Positions 15,459-24,087 of a stretch of 64,000 bases of DNA are shown here, piece after piece; within the stretch, counting starts at the first letter, position 1; the number at the start of each line of letters is the position of its first letter. The stretch covers positions 1 through 64,000 of the forward strand of contig NZ_QPJT01000020.1 of NCBI RefSeq assembly GCF_003337415.1, in the 5' to 3' direction. Under the pieces are notes generated by a model. That model was given only the letters and a program-made list of their open reading frames with translations. It had not been told where the DNA came from and searched no databases. The DNA comes from Anaerobacterium chartisolvens (GTDB lineage: Bacteria; Bacillota; Clostridia; Acetivibrionales; DSM-27016). The translations under genes were made by a program, and so were the position numbers.

Positions 15459-16220
15459 TTGTTGCCAAAAAGGTTTATTTATGTTTTATGTGGAGGGCTC
15501 TTTTGTCTTGTAATTTTTTATTTATATGACAACATACTTATACTTGACGACTTTCATACCAGTTACCATCATGCCAGCCAGTCTTATGAGCAGTCCTCTC
15601 TTGAGCAGCCCTCTGTGCCGCTTTCTGAGGATTCCTCCTTTTCAATCTCCGCAAAAGGATATTACATATACGTTAACCTCGATATATTTACAATGTACGT
15701 ATATAAGGATGGTGAAATTCTAAAAACATATCCCGTCTCGGGAGGCGGGCCGTCTACCCCTTCGCCTCTGGGGACATGGAAAATTATCAGCAAGGATACA
15801 TGGGGGGAAGGCTTTGGCGGCGCATGGCTTGGGTTTAATGTCCCCTGGGGCAAATACGGTATACATGGTACAATATATCCCTGGTTTATAGGGAAATCCA
15901 ATTCCTCAAAGGGATGCATACGAATGAACAATAAGGATGTGGCGGAGCTGTATAAGCTTGTTCCCCACGGAACCGCAGTGACAATTATCCATAAAAACAA
16001 GCCCTTCCGGATACTGAGAAACGGTGACGTCGGCTCCGATGTGCTTGAGGTTCAAAAACACTTAAAGGAATTGGGGTACTATACCGGATACCCCGACGGC
16101 ATTTTCGGGCAGGGAATGACACAGGCAGTGAAGGCCTTCCAGAGAGATTATAAGCTGTGGGAAAGCGGCACGGTCACAAATGAAACCTATTGGCAAATTA
16201 CCCATGCGCAGAAGGGCTAG
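15459..16220 (+). CDS. L,D-transpeptidase (YkuD) with peptidoglycan-binding domain
   Basis: The 253-residue protein has an N-terminal membrane anchor (about 6-22), a YkuD catalytic domain with the HGT ... SKGCIRM motif (Cys near 151), and a C-terminal PG_binding_1 repeat (about 188-240: GSDVLEVQKHLKELGYY, FGQGMTQAVKAFQ). It would act outside the membrane, making 3-3 peptidoglycan crosslinks or attaching proteins to the wall. The start is a TTG at 15459 placed by GGAGG 10 bases upstream; the ATG at 15451 is out of frame. Its 3-prime end overlaps the convergent gene by 23 bp. Confidence 0.9.
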   Translation: MLPKRFIYVLCGGLFCLVIFYLYDNILILDDFHTSYHHASQSYEQSSLEQPSVPLSEDSSFSISAKGYYIYVNLDIFTMYVYKDGEILKTYPVSGGGPSTPSPLGTWKIISKDTWGEGFGGAWLGFNVPWGKYGIHGTIYPWFIGKSNSSKGCIRMNNKDVAELYKLVPHGTAVTIIHKNKPFRILRNGDVGSDVLEVQKHLKELGYYTGYPDGIFGQGMTQAVKAFQRDYKLWESGTVTNETYWQITHAQKG

Positions 16221-17013
16221 TGCCGGTATTCCTTCTCCCGTATTGCAGGTCAAAATACATTAACGCAATTATTCTCATCTCCATCAATGCAAACAGCCCG
16301 CTTGCAAAGGAAACCACAAAATTTTGAACAAGCCCGCTTGCAGACGTTGCAAAAAAAGAGCTTGCAAAAAATAAAAGTATTGAGGTCATGAATTTAAAAA
16401 TTAATACCACACTTAATATTTCAAGCCTATGTCCCTTGCTTAAAGCGGCACTCCGCTTAAAGGAGGCTATAACGCCCTTGTTGCCATCCAGTATAAAGCA
16501 GTTATTGAAAAAAACTATAATATAGACTATCACAAACGGTATAACCATTAAAGAGAAGCCTATGCTGACAATCATCATTAAGCTCTCGCTCTTCATAAGA
16601 TATGCCGCGATGGGAATTATGCCATAAATAATAATATGTGCGATAAAAATTCTTACAATATTTCTGACATTTATGCCGGGTATTTTGCTTACCGGGCAAG
16701 CACCGCCTTTGAGCTCGCCAATATAAGCGGCAAGATATATTGAGGCTATCACATTAATAACAATATTGGAGAAAAAAGAAACAATCAGAACATGTGACAA
16801 AACCCCTCCCAGCTTTATAAGGCCTTGAGTGTCAATTATATCAATATTTTGCATGTCGGGGGCAAACAGATATGAACCGAAAAAATATACCGCCAATATA
16901 AGCACAAAGGCCAAAGGCGCCGTATATTCACTTTTTAAGTTATAAAACCTGAATGATTCCGATATGTAGCTTCCTATGCTTCTCAGCATTTTGGGATTAT
17001 TATTTGAATTCAT
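16198..17013 (-). CDS. Integral membrane protein of unknown function
   Basis: The 271-residue protein has about six hydrophobic segments (for example APLAFVLILAVYFFGSYLF, IVRIFIAHIIIYGIIPIA). A soluble loop near the middle reads GNKGVIASFKRSAALSKGHRLE, a pattern seen in DUF4013/DUF975-like and glycerophosphodiester-phosphodiesterase-associated membrane proteins. No enzyme motif is visible. It overlaps the end of the convergent transpeptidase gene. Function unknown. Confidence 0.7.
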   Translation of the reverse strand: MNSNNNPKMLRSIGSYISESFRFYNLKSEYTAPLAFVLILAVYFFGSYLFAPDMQNIDIIDTQGLIKLGGVLSHVLIVSFFSNIVINVIASIYLAAYIGELKGGACPVSKIPGINVRNIVRIFIAHIIIYGIIPIAAYLMKSESLMMIVSIGFSLMVIPFVIVYIIVFFNNCFILDGNKGVIASFKRSAALSKGHRLEILSVVLIFKFMTSILLFFASSFFATSASGLVQNFVVSFASGLFALMEMRIIALMYFDLQYGRRNTGTSPSAHG

Positions 17014-17137
17014 AGTATCTTCCGCACTTCTTCCTTAAATTTAGTATAATAGTAATAAATCACTCTTTACTTATTTTCTAAGATATATCATGCTTTGTCA
17101 AACATTTTTTTTTATATTCAAGCCTTATTTACAAAAA

Positions 17138-17176
17138 AGCAGGAGAAGACAAAGCTTACTCTGACATTCTCCCGCT
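17138..17176 (-). terminator. Terminator after rhaB
   Basis: On the minus strand AGCGGGAGAA pairs with TTCTCCTGCT, followed by TTTTTTG. It closes the fucI-rhaB operon. Confidence 0.75.
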
Positions 17177-17181
17177 TTCCT

Positions 17182-18663
17182 TTACCTTATAATGTTTTTA
17201 AATGCTTCATAGGGACGGTCCCACATTTGGCTGTCCCGAGGCTTGAATACCTCTGTAGGAAAGGAAGCTCCGACTATCCTCCTTGCCTCCTTGAGATTTT
17301 TTACTTTCCCAAGCGCCATTGCCTGTATGACAAGATTGCCCACTGATGTAGCCTCTACGGGACCTGCTATGACCTCTCTTCCCGTCACATCGGCTGTAAG
17401 GCTGCACAAAAGCTTGTCCTTTATACCGCCTCCTACCATATGTATTACCGGCAGCTTTCTTCCAAGCACATCCTCAAGGCTTTCCACTGTCATTCTGTAT
17501 TTAAGAGCCAGGCTCTGGCATATGCACATTACCACCTCTCCTACGCTTTGAGGGACATATTGCCCTGTATCACAGCAATACCTCTTTATCCTTTCCGGCA
17601 TATTGCCGGGTGAAACAAAAAGCCGGTCATCGGGGTCAATAAAGCACGACACAGGCCCGGCCTCCCTCGCCATGCTCTCCATTGCCGCAAAGCCCAAATT
17701 CTTGCCTTCTCTGTCCCACTGTCTTTTACATTCCTGTATAAGCCATAGCCCCATTATATTTTTAAGGAAGGTGATTTTATTGTCAATTCCGCCCTCATTG
17801 GTAAATGACATGGAAAAGCTTTTATCATTAAGTATCGGGCTGTCAGTCTCCACTCCCATCAAAGACCACGTACCGCAGCTTATATAAGCAAAGTCCTCCC
17901 CGCACGCAGGCACCGATGCCACAGCCGCCTGAGTGTCATGTCCCGCCGCTGCTATTACAGGAATAGGCTTAACTCCAAGCTCATCACATATTTCTGCCGA
18001 CAGATTGCCTATCACAGTCCCCGGCATAACTATATCGGTAAAAATATCGCGGGGAATGCCAAGCTTTTGTATTATTTCCCCGCACCATTGCTTTTTTAAG
18101 GGGTCTAAAAGCTGAGTGGTGCTTGCAATGCTGTATTCCGTAGCCTTTACCCCCGTCAGAAAATAATTGAATAAATCAGGTGTAAGGAGTAATGTTTTTG
18201 CTTGCTGCATCTGGGCAGATCCGCCATGTATCATCGAGAACAGCTGGAAAACAGTGTTGAGCTCCATAAGCTGTATTCCCGTTTTCATGTATAATTGCTC
18301 TTTGGGTATTATTTCAAAAACCTTCTCCATCATCCCCAGGGTCCGCTTGTCCCTGTAATGATACGGGTTGCCTATAAGCTCTCCTCTTTCATCCAGCAGC
18401 CCGAAGTCAACTCCCCATGTGTCTATGGCTATTGAGGCTATATCGCTGTCCCCGCCGTTGACGCATTTAAGTATCCCCTGCTTTATCTCATACAGAAGCC
18501 TTAAGGTGTCCCAATGCAGGTTCCCCGACACATTTACGGCATCATTTGAAAACCTGTGAATTTCCCGGATCTCCAAATGCCCCTTGCGAAGCGTTCCAAG
18601 CATAGCCCTTCCACTGCTGGCACCAAAATCAAAGGCCAGCATTTTTACAGCATCCTCCACCAA
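17182..18663 (-). CDS. rhaB: Rhamnulokinase-family sugar kinase
   Basis: The 493-residue FGGY kinase has phosphate-binding DFGASSGR near the N-terminus, substrate segment DTWGVDFGLLD (about 75-85) and C-terminal nucleotide motifs (GGGIKDKLLCSLTADV). It phosphorylates a ketose (L-rhamnulose in the classical pathway). It follows fucI by 45 bp, so its in vivo substrate may be L-fuculose. In clostridia RhaB-type kinases often replace FucK. No aldolase gene is in the window. Confidence 0.9.
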   Translation of the reverse strand: MVEDAVKMLAFDFGASSGRAMLGTLRKGHLEIREIHRFSNDAVNVSGNLHWDTLRLLYEIKQGILKCVNGGDSDIASIAIDTWGVDFGLLDERGELIGNPYHYRDKRTLGMMEKVFEIIPKEQLYMKTGIQLMELNTVFQLFSMIHGGSAQMQQAKTLLLTPDLFNYFLTGVKATEYSIASTTQLLDPLKKQWCGEIIQKLGIPRDIFTDIVMPGTVIGNLSAEICDELGVKPIPVIAAAGHDTQAAVASVPACGEDFAYISCGTWSLMGVETDSPILNDKSFSMSFTNEGGIDNKITFLKNIMGLWLIQECKRQWDREGKNLGFAAMESMAREAGPVSCFIDPDDRLFVSPGNMPERIKRYCCDTGQYVPQSVGEVVMCICQSLALKYRMTVESLEDVLGRKLPVIHMVGGGIKDKLLCSLTADVTGREVIAGPVEATSVGNLVIQAMALGKVKNLKEARRIVGASFPTEVFKPRDSQMWDRPYEAFKNIIR

Positions 18664-18708
18664 ATCCCTCCTGTCAAAGTTATATACTTATAATTTTATA
18701 CACAGGTG

Positions 18709-20523
18709 TTATTTTGAATATAACGGTCCAAGGCTTTCGCACGCCCTGTAATCGGCTCCTTCAATATCCATTCCAAATGCGTCCCACATGCTTGGCCTAA
18801 AAATCTTTTCCTCGGGTACATTGTGCATACACACCGGAATCCTAAGCATGGATGCAAGCGTTATAAGCTCCGAGCCTATATGTCCATAGCTGAACACTCC
18901 ATGATTGGCACCCCATTTTGCCATTACCGAATATACATCCTTAAAGGCCCCCTTGCCTGTGATAATGGGAGCAAACCACGTTGTGGGCCATGTGGGATCG
19001 GTTCTCTTATCAATTATTTCTCCTACACCCTCGGGAAGCTCTACCGAATATCCTTCCGCTATCTGAAGCACAGGGCCTAAGCCCTTTATGAGGTTGATTC
19101 TGAACATGGTTACAGGCATTCCCCCGTCAGTCATGAAACGGGATGAAAAACCGCCCCCTCTGAAATATTCCACACTCGCAGGTCTCCATGATGTGGCATC
19201 AAGGCATTTTCCCGCTTCTGAAGGCGTAATATCCCAGTATGGCTTCATGGCGGGCTTTCCATCAATCATCTGCTTCCCTGAGCCGTCAAGTGCAGCGGCC
19301 CCTGAGTTTATAAGATGTATTATACCATTTTCCGCAAGCCCTGTAAGCTCCTTTCCTGTAACACGCTTAACAGCATCGGGGCTCCAATAGGTTCTTACAT
19401 CCGCAAATACCTGTGCGGTATTCGTAAGAAGATGTCCTAAAAGCATAGAGATACCGTTCAAGCTGTCATTCTCAGTTGCAACCACAAACGCCTCTCTAAT
19501 TCCGTTCCAGTCAAAGGATGAATTAAGAATAGCCTCCATAAAGTCGCCGTTAGGGAAGTGATCCGTCCAATGTCTCTGCCCTTGAAAGCCCGATGCAATT
19601 GCGTTATGTCCTAACGCCTCTTCTCCAAAGCCTTTTTCTGCAAGCCTTGGATTGCCAATCATCAAATCCCTTGCGATAATAGCCATTTTGACTACCGTCT
19701 CCCACTGCTTATCCTTCTCACTCCTCGAAAACTGAACGCCGGGGGCATTATTATCGGCTCCCTCTATGCAGTTTTCCTTTGCCCACTTCAATGCCCTCTG
19801 GAATTCTTCCTCATCATATACTTCTTCTTCTATTCTCCTTATAAGCTCCGACATATCAACATATTCGTTTCTCATTCCAAGATAGTCCTGAAAGAACTGC
19901 TCGTTGACAATCGATCCTGCAATTCCCATTGAAACGGACCCCATTGACAAATACGATTTCCCTCTCATATCCGCCACGGCGATTCCGGCCTTTGCAAACT
20001 GAAGCAGCTTTTGCGCCACATCTTCAGGAATGCTGGCATATCCCGAATCCTGAACATCCTTTCCATATATCCCGAAGGCAGGTATGCCCTTCTGGTTGTG
20101 TGCCGCAAGTACCGCGGCAAGATAAACAGCTCCCGGACGCTCCGTGCCGTTAAAGCCCCATACCGCTTTGGGCATATGTGGGTCCATATCCATTGTTTCA
20201 GAACCGTAGCACCAGCAAGGTGTAACCGTAAGGGAAACTCCCACTCCCTCAAGCTTAAACTTCTCAGCGCATTTTGCCGCTTCTGCAACTCCACCTATAC
20301 AGGTATCGGCAATTACACACTCAACAGGCATCCCGTTTGAATGCCTCAGATTTTCGGAGATAAGCCGTGCAGCAGCCTTCGCCATATTCATGGTTTGCTC
20401 CTCAAGCGATTCCCTTATGCCTCTTCTCCTGCCGTCAATCGCGGGGCGTATGCCAACCTTTGCAAGCCCTCCTACCAATCTGTTTACCGGTTCGTTTACC
20501 TTCATTTCTTTAATGTTAGACAT
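18709..20523 (-). CDS. fucI: L-fucose isomerase
   Basis: This 604-residue protein has the FucI length and fold pattern ([19 protein letters not shown] at the start, then [24 protein letters not shown]). It converts L-fucose (and D-arabinose) to the ketose in the cytoplasm using a divalent metal. It is the first gene of a two-gene operon with rhaB. A palindrome (20606-20621) about 85 bases upstream of the start is the likely LacI operator. Confidence 0.94.
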   Translation of the reverse strand: MSNIKEMKVNEPVNRLVGGLAKVGIRPAIDGRRRGIRESLEEQTMNMAKAAARLISENLRHSNGMPVECVIADTCIGGVAEAAKCAEKFKLEGVGVSLTVTPCWCYGSETMDMDPHMPKAVWGFNGTERPGAVYLAAVLAAHNQKGIPAFGIYGKDVQDSGYASIPEDVAQKLLQFAKAGIAVADMRGKSYLSMGSVSMGIAGSIVNEQFFQDYLGMRNEYVDMSELIRRIEEEVYDEEEFQRALKWAKENCIEGADNNAPGVQFSRSEKDKQWETVVKMAIIARDLMIGNPRLAEKGFGEEALGHNAIASGFQGQRHWTDHFPNGDFMEAILNSSFDWNGIREAFVVATENDSLNGISMLLGHLLTNTAQVFADVRTYWSPDAVKRVTGKELTGLAENGIIHLINSGAAALDGSGKQMIDGKPAMKPYWDITPSEAGKCLDATSWRPASVEYFRGGGFSSRFMTDGGMPVTMFRINLIKGLGPVLQIAEGYSVELPEGVGEIIDKRTDPTWPTTWFAPIITGKGAFKDVYSVMAKWGANHGVFSYGHIGSELITLASMLRIPVCMHNVPEEKIFRPSMWDAFGMDIEGADYRACESLGPLYSK

Positions 20524-20605
20524 CTCGTTATAATCCTCCTGTATTTTTTATTCTTGCATATGATTTGCACAAAATTAATTTTTTATAGCTCCTACAGTTT
20601 AAATT

Positions 20606-20621
20606 ATGCACTCGATTGCAT
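20606..20621. promoter_or_regulatory. LacI-type operator upstream of fucI
   Basis: ATGCACTCGATTGCAT, a 16-bp palindrome with a central CG, as usual for LacI-family sites. It differs by one base from the site at 21739-21754 upstream of the lacI gene. Confidence 0.75.
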
Positions 20622-20679
20622 GGTTTTTTAAAAGCTATCCCGCTCTATTCTGTATAAAGTATGGCGGGATCTCTGAAGT

Positions 20680-21663
20680 CTATGTTATCAAAAAAGTTTT
20701 TAAACGCACAATCTGGGGACTGTCCCCCACTCCCTTATTAATTATCTGCAATATGAGCCTTGCCGCATTGATGCCTATTTCTCCTACCGGCTGTCTTATT
20801 CTCACACCTGAAAACCCCAGTATAGACGACAGCTCCATGTCGTCAAAATTTGAAATGGATACCTCATGGCTTAAGGCACCGGCATTCTCAATCAAATATT
20901 TTACTGCTCCCACATGCATAAAATAATTAGATATAAATATGTTATGCGGGCTTTCCCGAAGAGCCATTAAAGAAGCCATAGCCTTATATCCGCTTTCCAC
21001 ATGAAAGTCTCCGAATTTTATAATCTGCTCCTCAATAGGTACGCAATAATCATTTAAAGCCCTTATATAGCCTTCATAGCGCTCCTTTGCCGATGTAAGC
21101 CTCATGTCTCCGCCAATAAAGCCTATTCTTTTTATTCCCTTTCCAATAAGGTACTCTATGGCGCTATAGCTTCCGTTTACATTATCCACAAGCACCGCAT
21201 CCGCTACAATATTATTAACCAACCTGTCCACAAGAACAAGCGGCATACCTGATTCCTTAAGCTGATTAAAATGCTTTCCCTCATCCGATGCCGGTATAAC
21301 AATAATTCCGTCAACGCATTTTTCCCTGAGCAGGTTTATTCTTTCCTCTTCCTTCACGACATTTTCATTTGAACCGCATATTATTATGCTATATCCATGC
21401 TTGCCAAGCTCCTCCTCAATGCTTCCGGCAATGCCCATAAAAAATGCGTTTGGCAGCTCTGGGCATATGAAGCCTATGGAATGTGTCCTGTTAGTCTTTA
21501 AGCTTCTCGCAATATTATTAATTTTGTATCGGAGTATTTTTATACTCTCCATTACCCTGCGCTTAGTTTTTTCACTTATTCTCGGGTCATCATTTATTAC
21601 CCTCGATACAGTGGATGCGGATACTTCCGCATGTCTTGCAACATCCTTCACAGTAACAGACAT
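20680..21663 (-). CDS. LacI-family transcriptional regulator (probable fucose/rhamnose regulator)
   Basis: The 327-residue protein has an N-terminal LacI helix-turn-helix (VTVKDVARHAEVSASTVSRVIND), a hinge helix (NNIARSLKT) and a periplasmic-binding-like effector domain. It lies directly upstream of fucI-rhaB in the same direction. Near-identical palindromes precede both it and fucI, arguing for control of the sugar operon and of itself. The last 20 codons include a GGGGACNGTCCCC palindrome (20715-20727), which reads GDSPQ in frame; the C-terminus otherwise looks normal. Confidence 0.92.
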   Translation of the reverse strand: MSVTVKDVARHAEVSASTVSRVINDDPRISEKTKRRVMESIKILRYKINNIARSLKTNRTHSIGFICPELPNAFFMGIAGSIEEELGKHGYSIIICGSNENVVKEEERINLLREKCVDGIIVIPASDEGKHFNQLKESGMPLVLVDRLVNNIVADAVLVDNVNGSYSAIEYLIGKGIKRIGFIGGDMRLTSAKERYEGYIRALNDYCVPIEEQIIKFGDFHVESGYKAMASLMALRESPHNIFISNYFMHVGAVKYLIENAGALSHEVSISNFDDMELSSILGFSGVRIRQPVGEIGINAARLILQIINKGVGDSPQIVRLKTFLIT

Positions 21664-21738
21664 TTCCTATCTCCATTTCGTAACAGCAGCATAAATTAAC
21701 CGCCTCATATGGAACTATCCTGACAGGTTAAATTATCC

Positions 21739-21754
21739 ATGCACACGATTGCAT
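21739..21754. promoter_or_regulatory. LacI-type operator upstream of lacI
   Basis: ATGCACACGATTGCAT, one base different from the fucI site. It lies 76 bases before the lacI start, consistent with autoregulation. Confidence 0.75.
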
Positions 21755-21787
21755 TATTATATATATTATATTCTACATTAAATAAAA

Positions 21788-21824
21788 AAATCCTCTATAA
21801 AAATAAAAATTTTTTAAAGGATTT
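21788..21824 (-). terminator. Terminator of the nif operon
   Basis: Minus-strand AAATCCT and AGGATTT enclose an AT-rich loop and are followed by TTTT. It lies just after the stop of nifV-alpha. Confidence 0.6.
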
Positions 21825-21826
21825 TT

Positions 21827-22651
21827 TTATCTGTAAATTATTTTCATAATATCCGCTTGAATTTCCATAGCCCTGTTCAAATCTATATTTTGAAAGATAC
21901 CCATGTGCTCCCGCGCCGCCTCTATGAACTGATTATAGCTGCAATTTCCCGCTCTCTCTCCTATGCCTCCGATTGTGCAGTCTATATAACGCGCACCTGC
22001 TTTCGCCGCGGCAATTGAGTTTGCCACCGCCATGCCCAGATCATTGTGTGCGTGCATTTCAATTTCCACATCAAGCTCATTCCTTATTTTTACAATTTCA
22101 TTATAGATCCTCTGCCTGTACAACACACCCACAGTATCGGCATATCGCACTCTTTTTACCCCATTTTCCAGCGCGGCAGCCATTACCTGCATCAAAAACT
22201 TAAAATCCGCTCTTGATGCATCCTCCATCCCTATTGTTACCTCCGAGCACCCTCCGGCGGCATAAGCTATGCAGCTTTTCATATTATCTATAACCCATTC
22301 CCTGCTTTTGTTGAGCTTAGAAAATATCTGGATATCGGAACACGGCACCGAAATATGAATAATCTCAGCACCGCATTCCAGAGCCTGATTTATATCATTT
22401 TTATTCATTCTGCTCCATGTGGATATTTTGCTTTTTAAGCCCATACCGGCAATTCTTGCTATGCTTCTTTTCTCATGCCCTCCCATTGCAGGTATGCCCG
22501 CTTCAATTTGATATATCCCCAATTCGTCCAGCATAGAGGCAATTCTTATCTTCTCCTCAGGCGCAAAGGCAATTCCTGCCTTTTGTTCTCCGTCTCTAAG
22601 CGTTGTATCTACAATTTCAACTCCCAAGCCTCCAACCCCCCGGCTGTGCAT
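21827..22651 (-). CDS. nifV-alpha: Homocitrate synthase alpha subunit (NifV-alpha)
   Basis: The protein is the catalytic TIM-barrel half of homocitrate synthase, which makes the homocitrate ligand of FeMo-co. Up to 274 residues, with the DRE-TIM motif TTLRDGEQ at the start, HAHNDLGMAVAN metal ligands near 200, and GGIGERAGN. It stops before the C-terminal regulatory region, which is on the preceding gene. The reading frame overlaps nifV-omega by 43 bp. The first ten codons before VEIVDTTLRDG are doubtful and the real start is unclear. Split NifV is known from Clostridium pasteurianum. Confidence 0.88.
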   Translation of the reverse strand: MHSRGVGGLGVEIVDTTLRDGEQKAGIAFAPEEKIRIASMLDELGIYQIEAGIPAMGGHEKRSIARIAGMGLKSKISTWSRMNKNDINQALECGAEIIHISVPCSDIQIFSKLNKSREWVIDNMKSCIAYAAGGCSEVTIGMEDASRADFKFLMQVMAAALENGVKRVRYADTVGVLYRQRIYNEIVKIRNELDVEIEMHAHNDLGMAVANSIAAAKAGARYIDCTIGGIGERAGNCSYNQFIEAAREHMGIFQNIDLNRAMEIQADIMKIIYR

Positions 22652-23685
22652 ATGCGTATAATTTCAATATCATCTAAGCTTCTTTTCATTTCAACGCTTC
22701 TGTCTTTTACAATCTGAAGCAGAACATCAAGCTCCTCCAACCCCAAGGTGATTCCAAGCTCCTTAAGCTTATGCATAACAGACTTTTTCCCCGAATGCTT
22801 TCCAATCACCAGCCTTCTTTGCTGGCCTACCATAGCCGGGTCGAAGGGCTCATAGGTAAGAGGGTTTTTCCCTATGCCGTCGGCATGAATGCCTGACTCA
22901 TATTTAAATATATCCCTGCCTATTACAGGCTTAATGCCCGATACTGAACGCCCTGTTATATGCGTAAACTTTTTTTTGAGGTTGGGCAGCTTTTTTAAAT
23001 CCAGTCTGGTGTACGGATCGATAATGGTTTTAATGGATGCAAGCACCTCTTCTAAAGCGGCAAAGCCATTTTCCCCTCCATAGCCTGAAAAGGAAGCAGT
23101 TACGCTTCCCGCACCATTCATAGCTCCCTCCACCGTCAGGGCAGTGGCGCAATACAGACTGTTTTCAGCACAGATGTCCACACCCCCGCCATACAGCGTG
23201 CTAATTTCCTTTATAGCCTCAATCCACTTAAAAGAGCTGATTCTGCTCAGGCCCAATATCCTCAGGCGGCTTATCCCCTTGTCAAGCCCACTCTTGCACG
23301 CCATTAAAAGCTCCTGAACGGTGTCCACCCTGTATTCAAGAGAAACACTGACTCCCGTTGATTTAAGCTCTTCCATCAGCTTACTGTCCGACATCTGTTC
23401 TTCGCCTATAATGCAACTGCGTATAGAGGCCTTTTGGAGCACATGCAAATCCTCCCGCTTGCGAACTCGCAGCAAAAAATCTATCCCGGCGGGAAGCTTG
23501 CCCACCTTTGCACAAATATCGCGGTTTATTTCTATCAAGTCCACACCTATGTCTTTTAATGCCCAACAGAGGTCAATTATATCAAGCCTGCTCATCTTAA
23601 CCTCAGACATATATATCTCAGGAAGTGTACGGTCAATTATTGTCAATGAGCTGCTGTCATTAATTTTAAGCGGCAATACAATCAC
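22609..23685 (-). CDS. nifV-omega: Homocitrate synthase omega subunit (NifV-omega)
   Basis: The 358-residue partner of NifV-alpha has a degenerate N-terminal barrel (DRTLPEIYMSEVKM where the active form has DTTLRDGEQ) followed by the C-terminal homocitrate/isopropylmalate synthase region (KYESGIHADGIGKNP, then GKHSGKKSVMHKL). It presumably supplies the C-terminal subdomain in trans. The end overlaps the start of nifV-alpha, suggesting coupled translation and equal amounts. Confidence 0.87.
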   Translation of the reverse strand: MIVLPLKINDSSSLTIIDRTLPEIYMSEVKMSRLDIIDLCWALKDIGVDLIEINRDICAKVGKLPAGIDFLLRVRKREDLHVLQKASIRSCIIGEEQMSDSKLMEELKSTGVSVSLEYRVDTVQELLMACKSGLDKGISRLRILGLSRISSFKWIEAIKEISTLYGGGVDICAENSLYCATALTVEGAMNGAGSVTASFSGYGGENGFAALEEVLASIKTIIDPYTRLDLKKLPNLKKKFTHITGRSVSGIKPVIGRDIFKYESGIHADGIGKNPLTYEPFDPAMVGQQRRLVIGKHSGKKSVMHKLKELGITLGLEELDVLLQIVKDRSVEMKRSLDDIEIIRICTAGGLEAWELKL

Positions 23686-23710
23686 CTACTCTCTTAAGAG
23701 CTTAAGGCCC

Positions 23711-24022
23711 TTATTTAATCTCCAGCCTTTCCACCTTCTGTCCGTTCTCAAAATGGGATTCCACAATCTCTGCCACATCATCGGGTGTCACTTCTTTATA
23801 CCATACTCCTTCGGGATAAACAACAACAATAGGGCCTGAGCTGCATATTCCAAAGCATCCTGTATTGGTAATCATTACTGTGTCCTGAAGCGCTCTTTCG
23901 TCAACCTCCTCCATAAAACGCTGTACAATATCCACCCCTTCCTTTGAGAAACAGTACCCCTTCTGCTGTCCGTTAATTCTTGAGCTGGTACAGACAAAAA
24001 CATGATATTGCGGTTTTTGCAT
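23711..24022 (-). CDS. Thioredoxin-like [2Fe-2S] ferredoxin
   Basis: This 103-residue protein has the cysteine spacing of thioredoxin-fold [2Fe-2S] ferredoxins: C11 and C24 around a variable loop (VCTSSRINGQQKGYC) and a C-x3-C pair in NTGCFGIC near 56-60. The family is linked to nitrogenase in clostridia, as an electron carrier or protective partner. It sits between nifN-B and nifV-omega, about 65 bp after the former. Confidence 0.88.
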   Translation of the reverse strand: MQKPQYHVFVCTSSRINGQQKGYCFSKEGVDIVQRFMEEVDERALQDTVMITNTGCFGICSSGPIVVVYPEGVWYKEVTPDDVAEIVESHFENGQKVERLEIK

Positions 24023-24087
24023 AATAAATTCTCCTTTTCCTTTTATTTTTGTTTATTCTTAAGATAATTTATATAAAATTTATAGTG

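Noticed and set aside
17205-17240. REP-like element at the end of rhaB (GGGACGGTCCC)
   Set aside because: The bases encode an ordinary kinase C-terminus and the arms are short; chance is sufficient.
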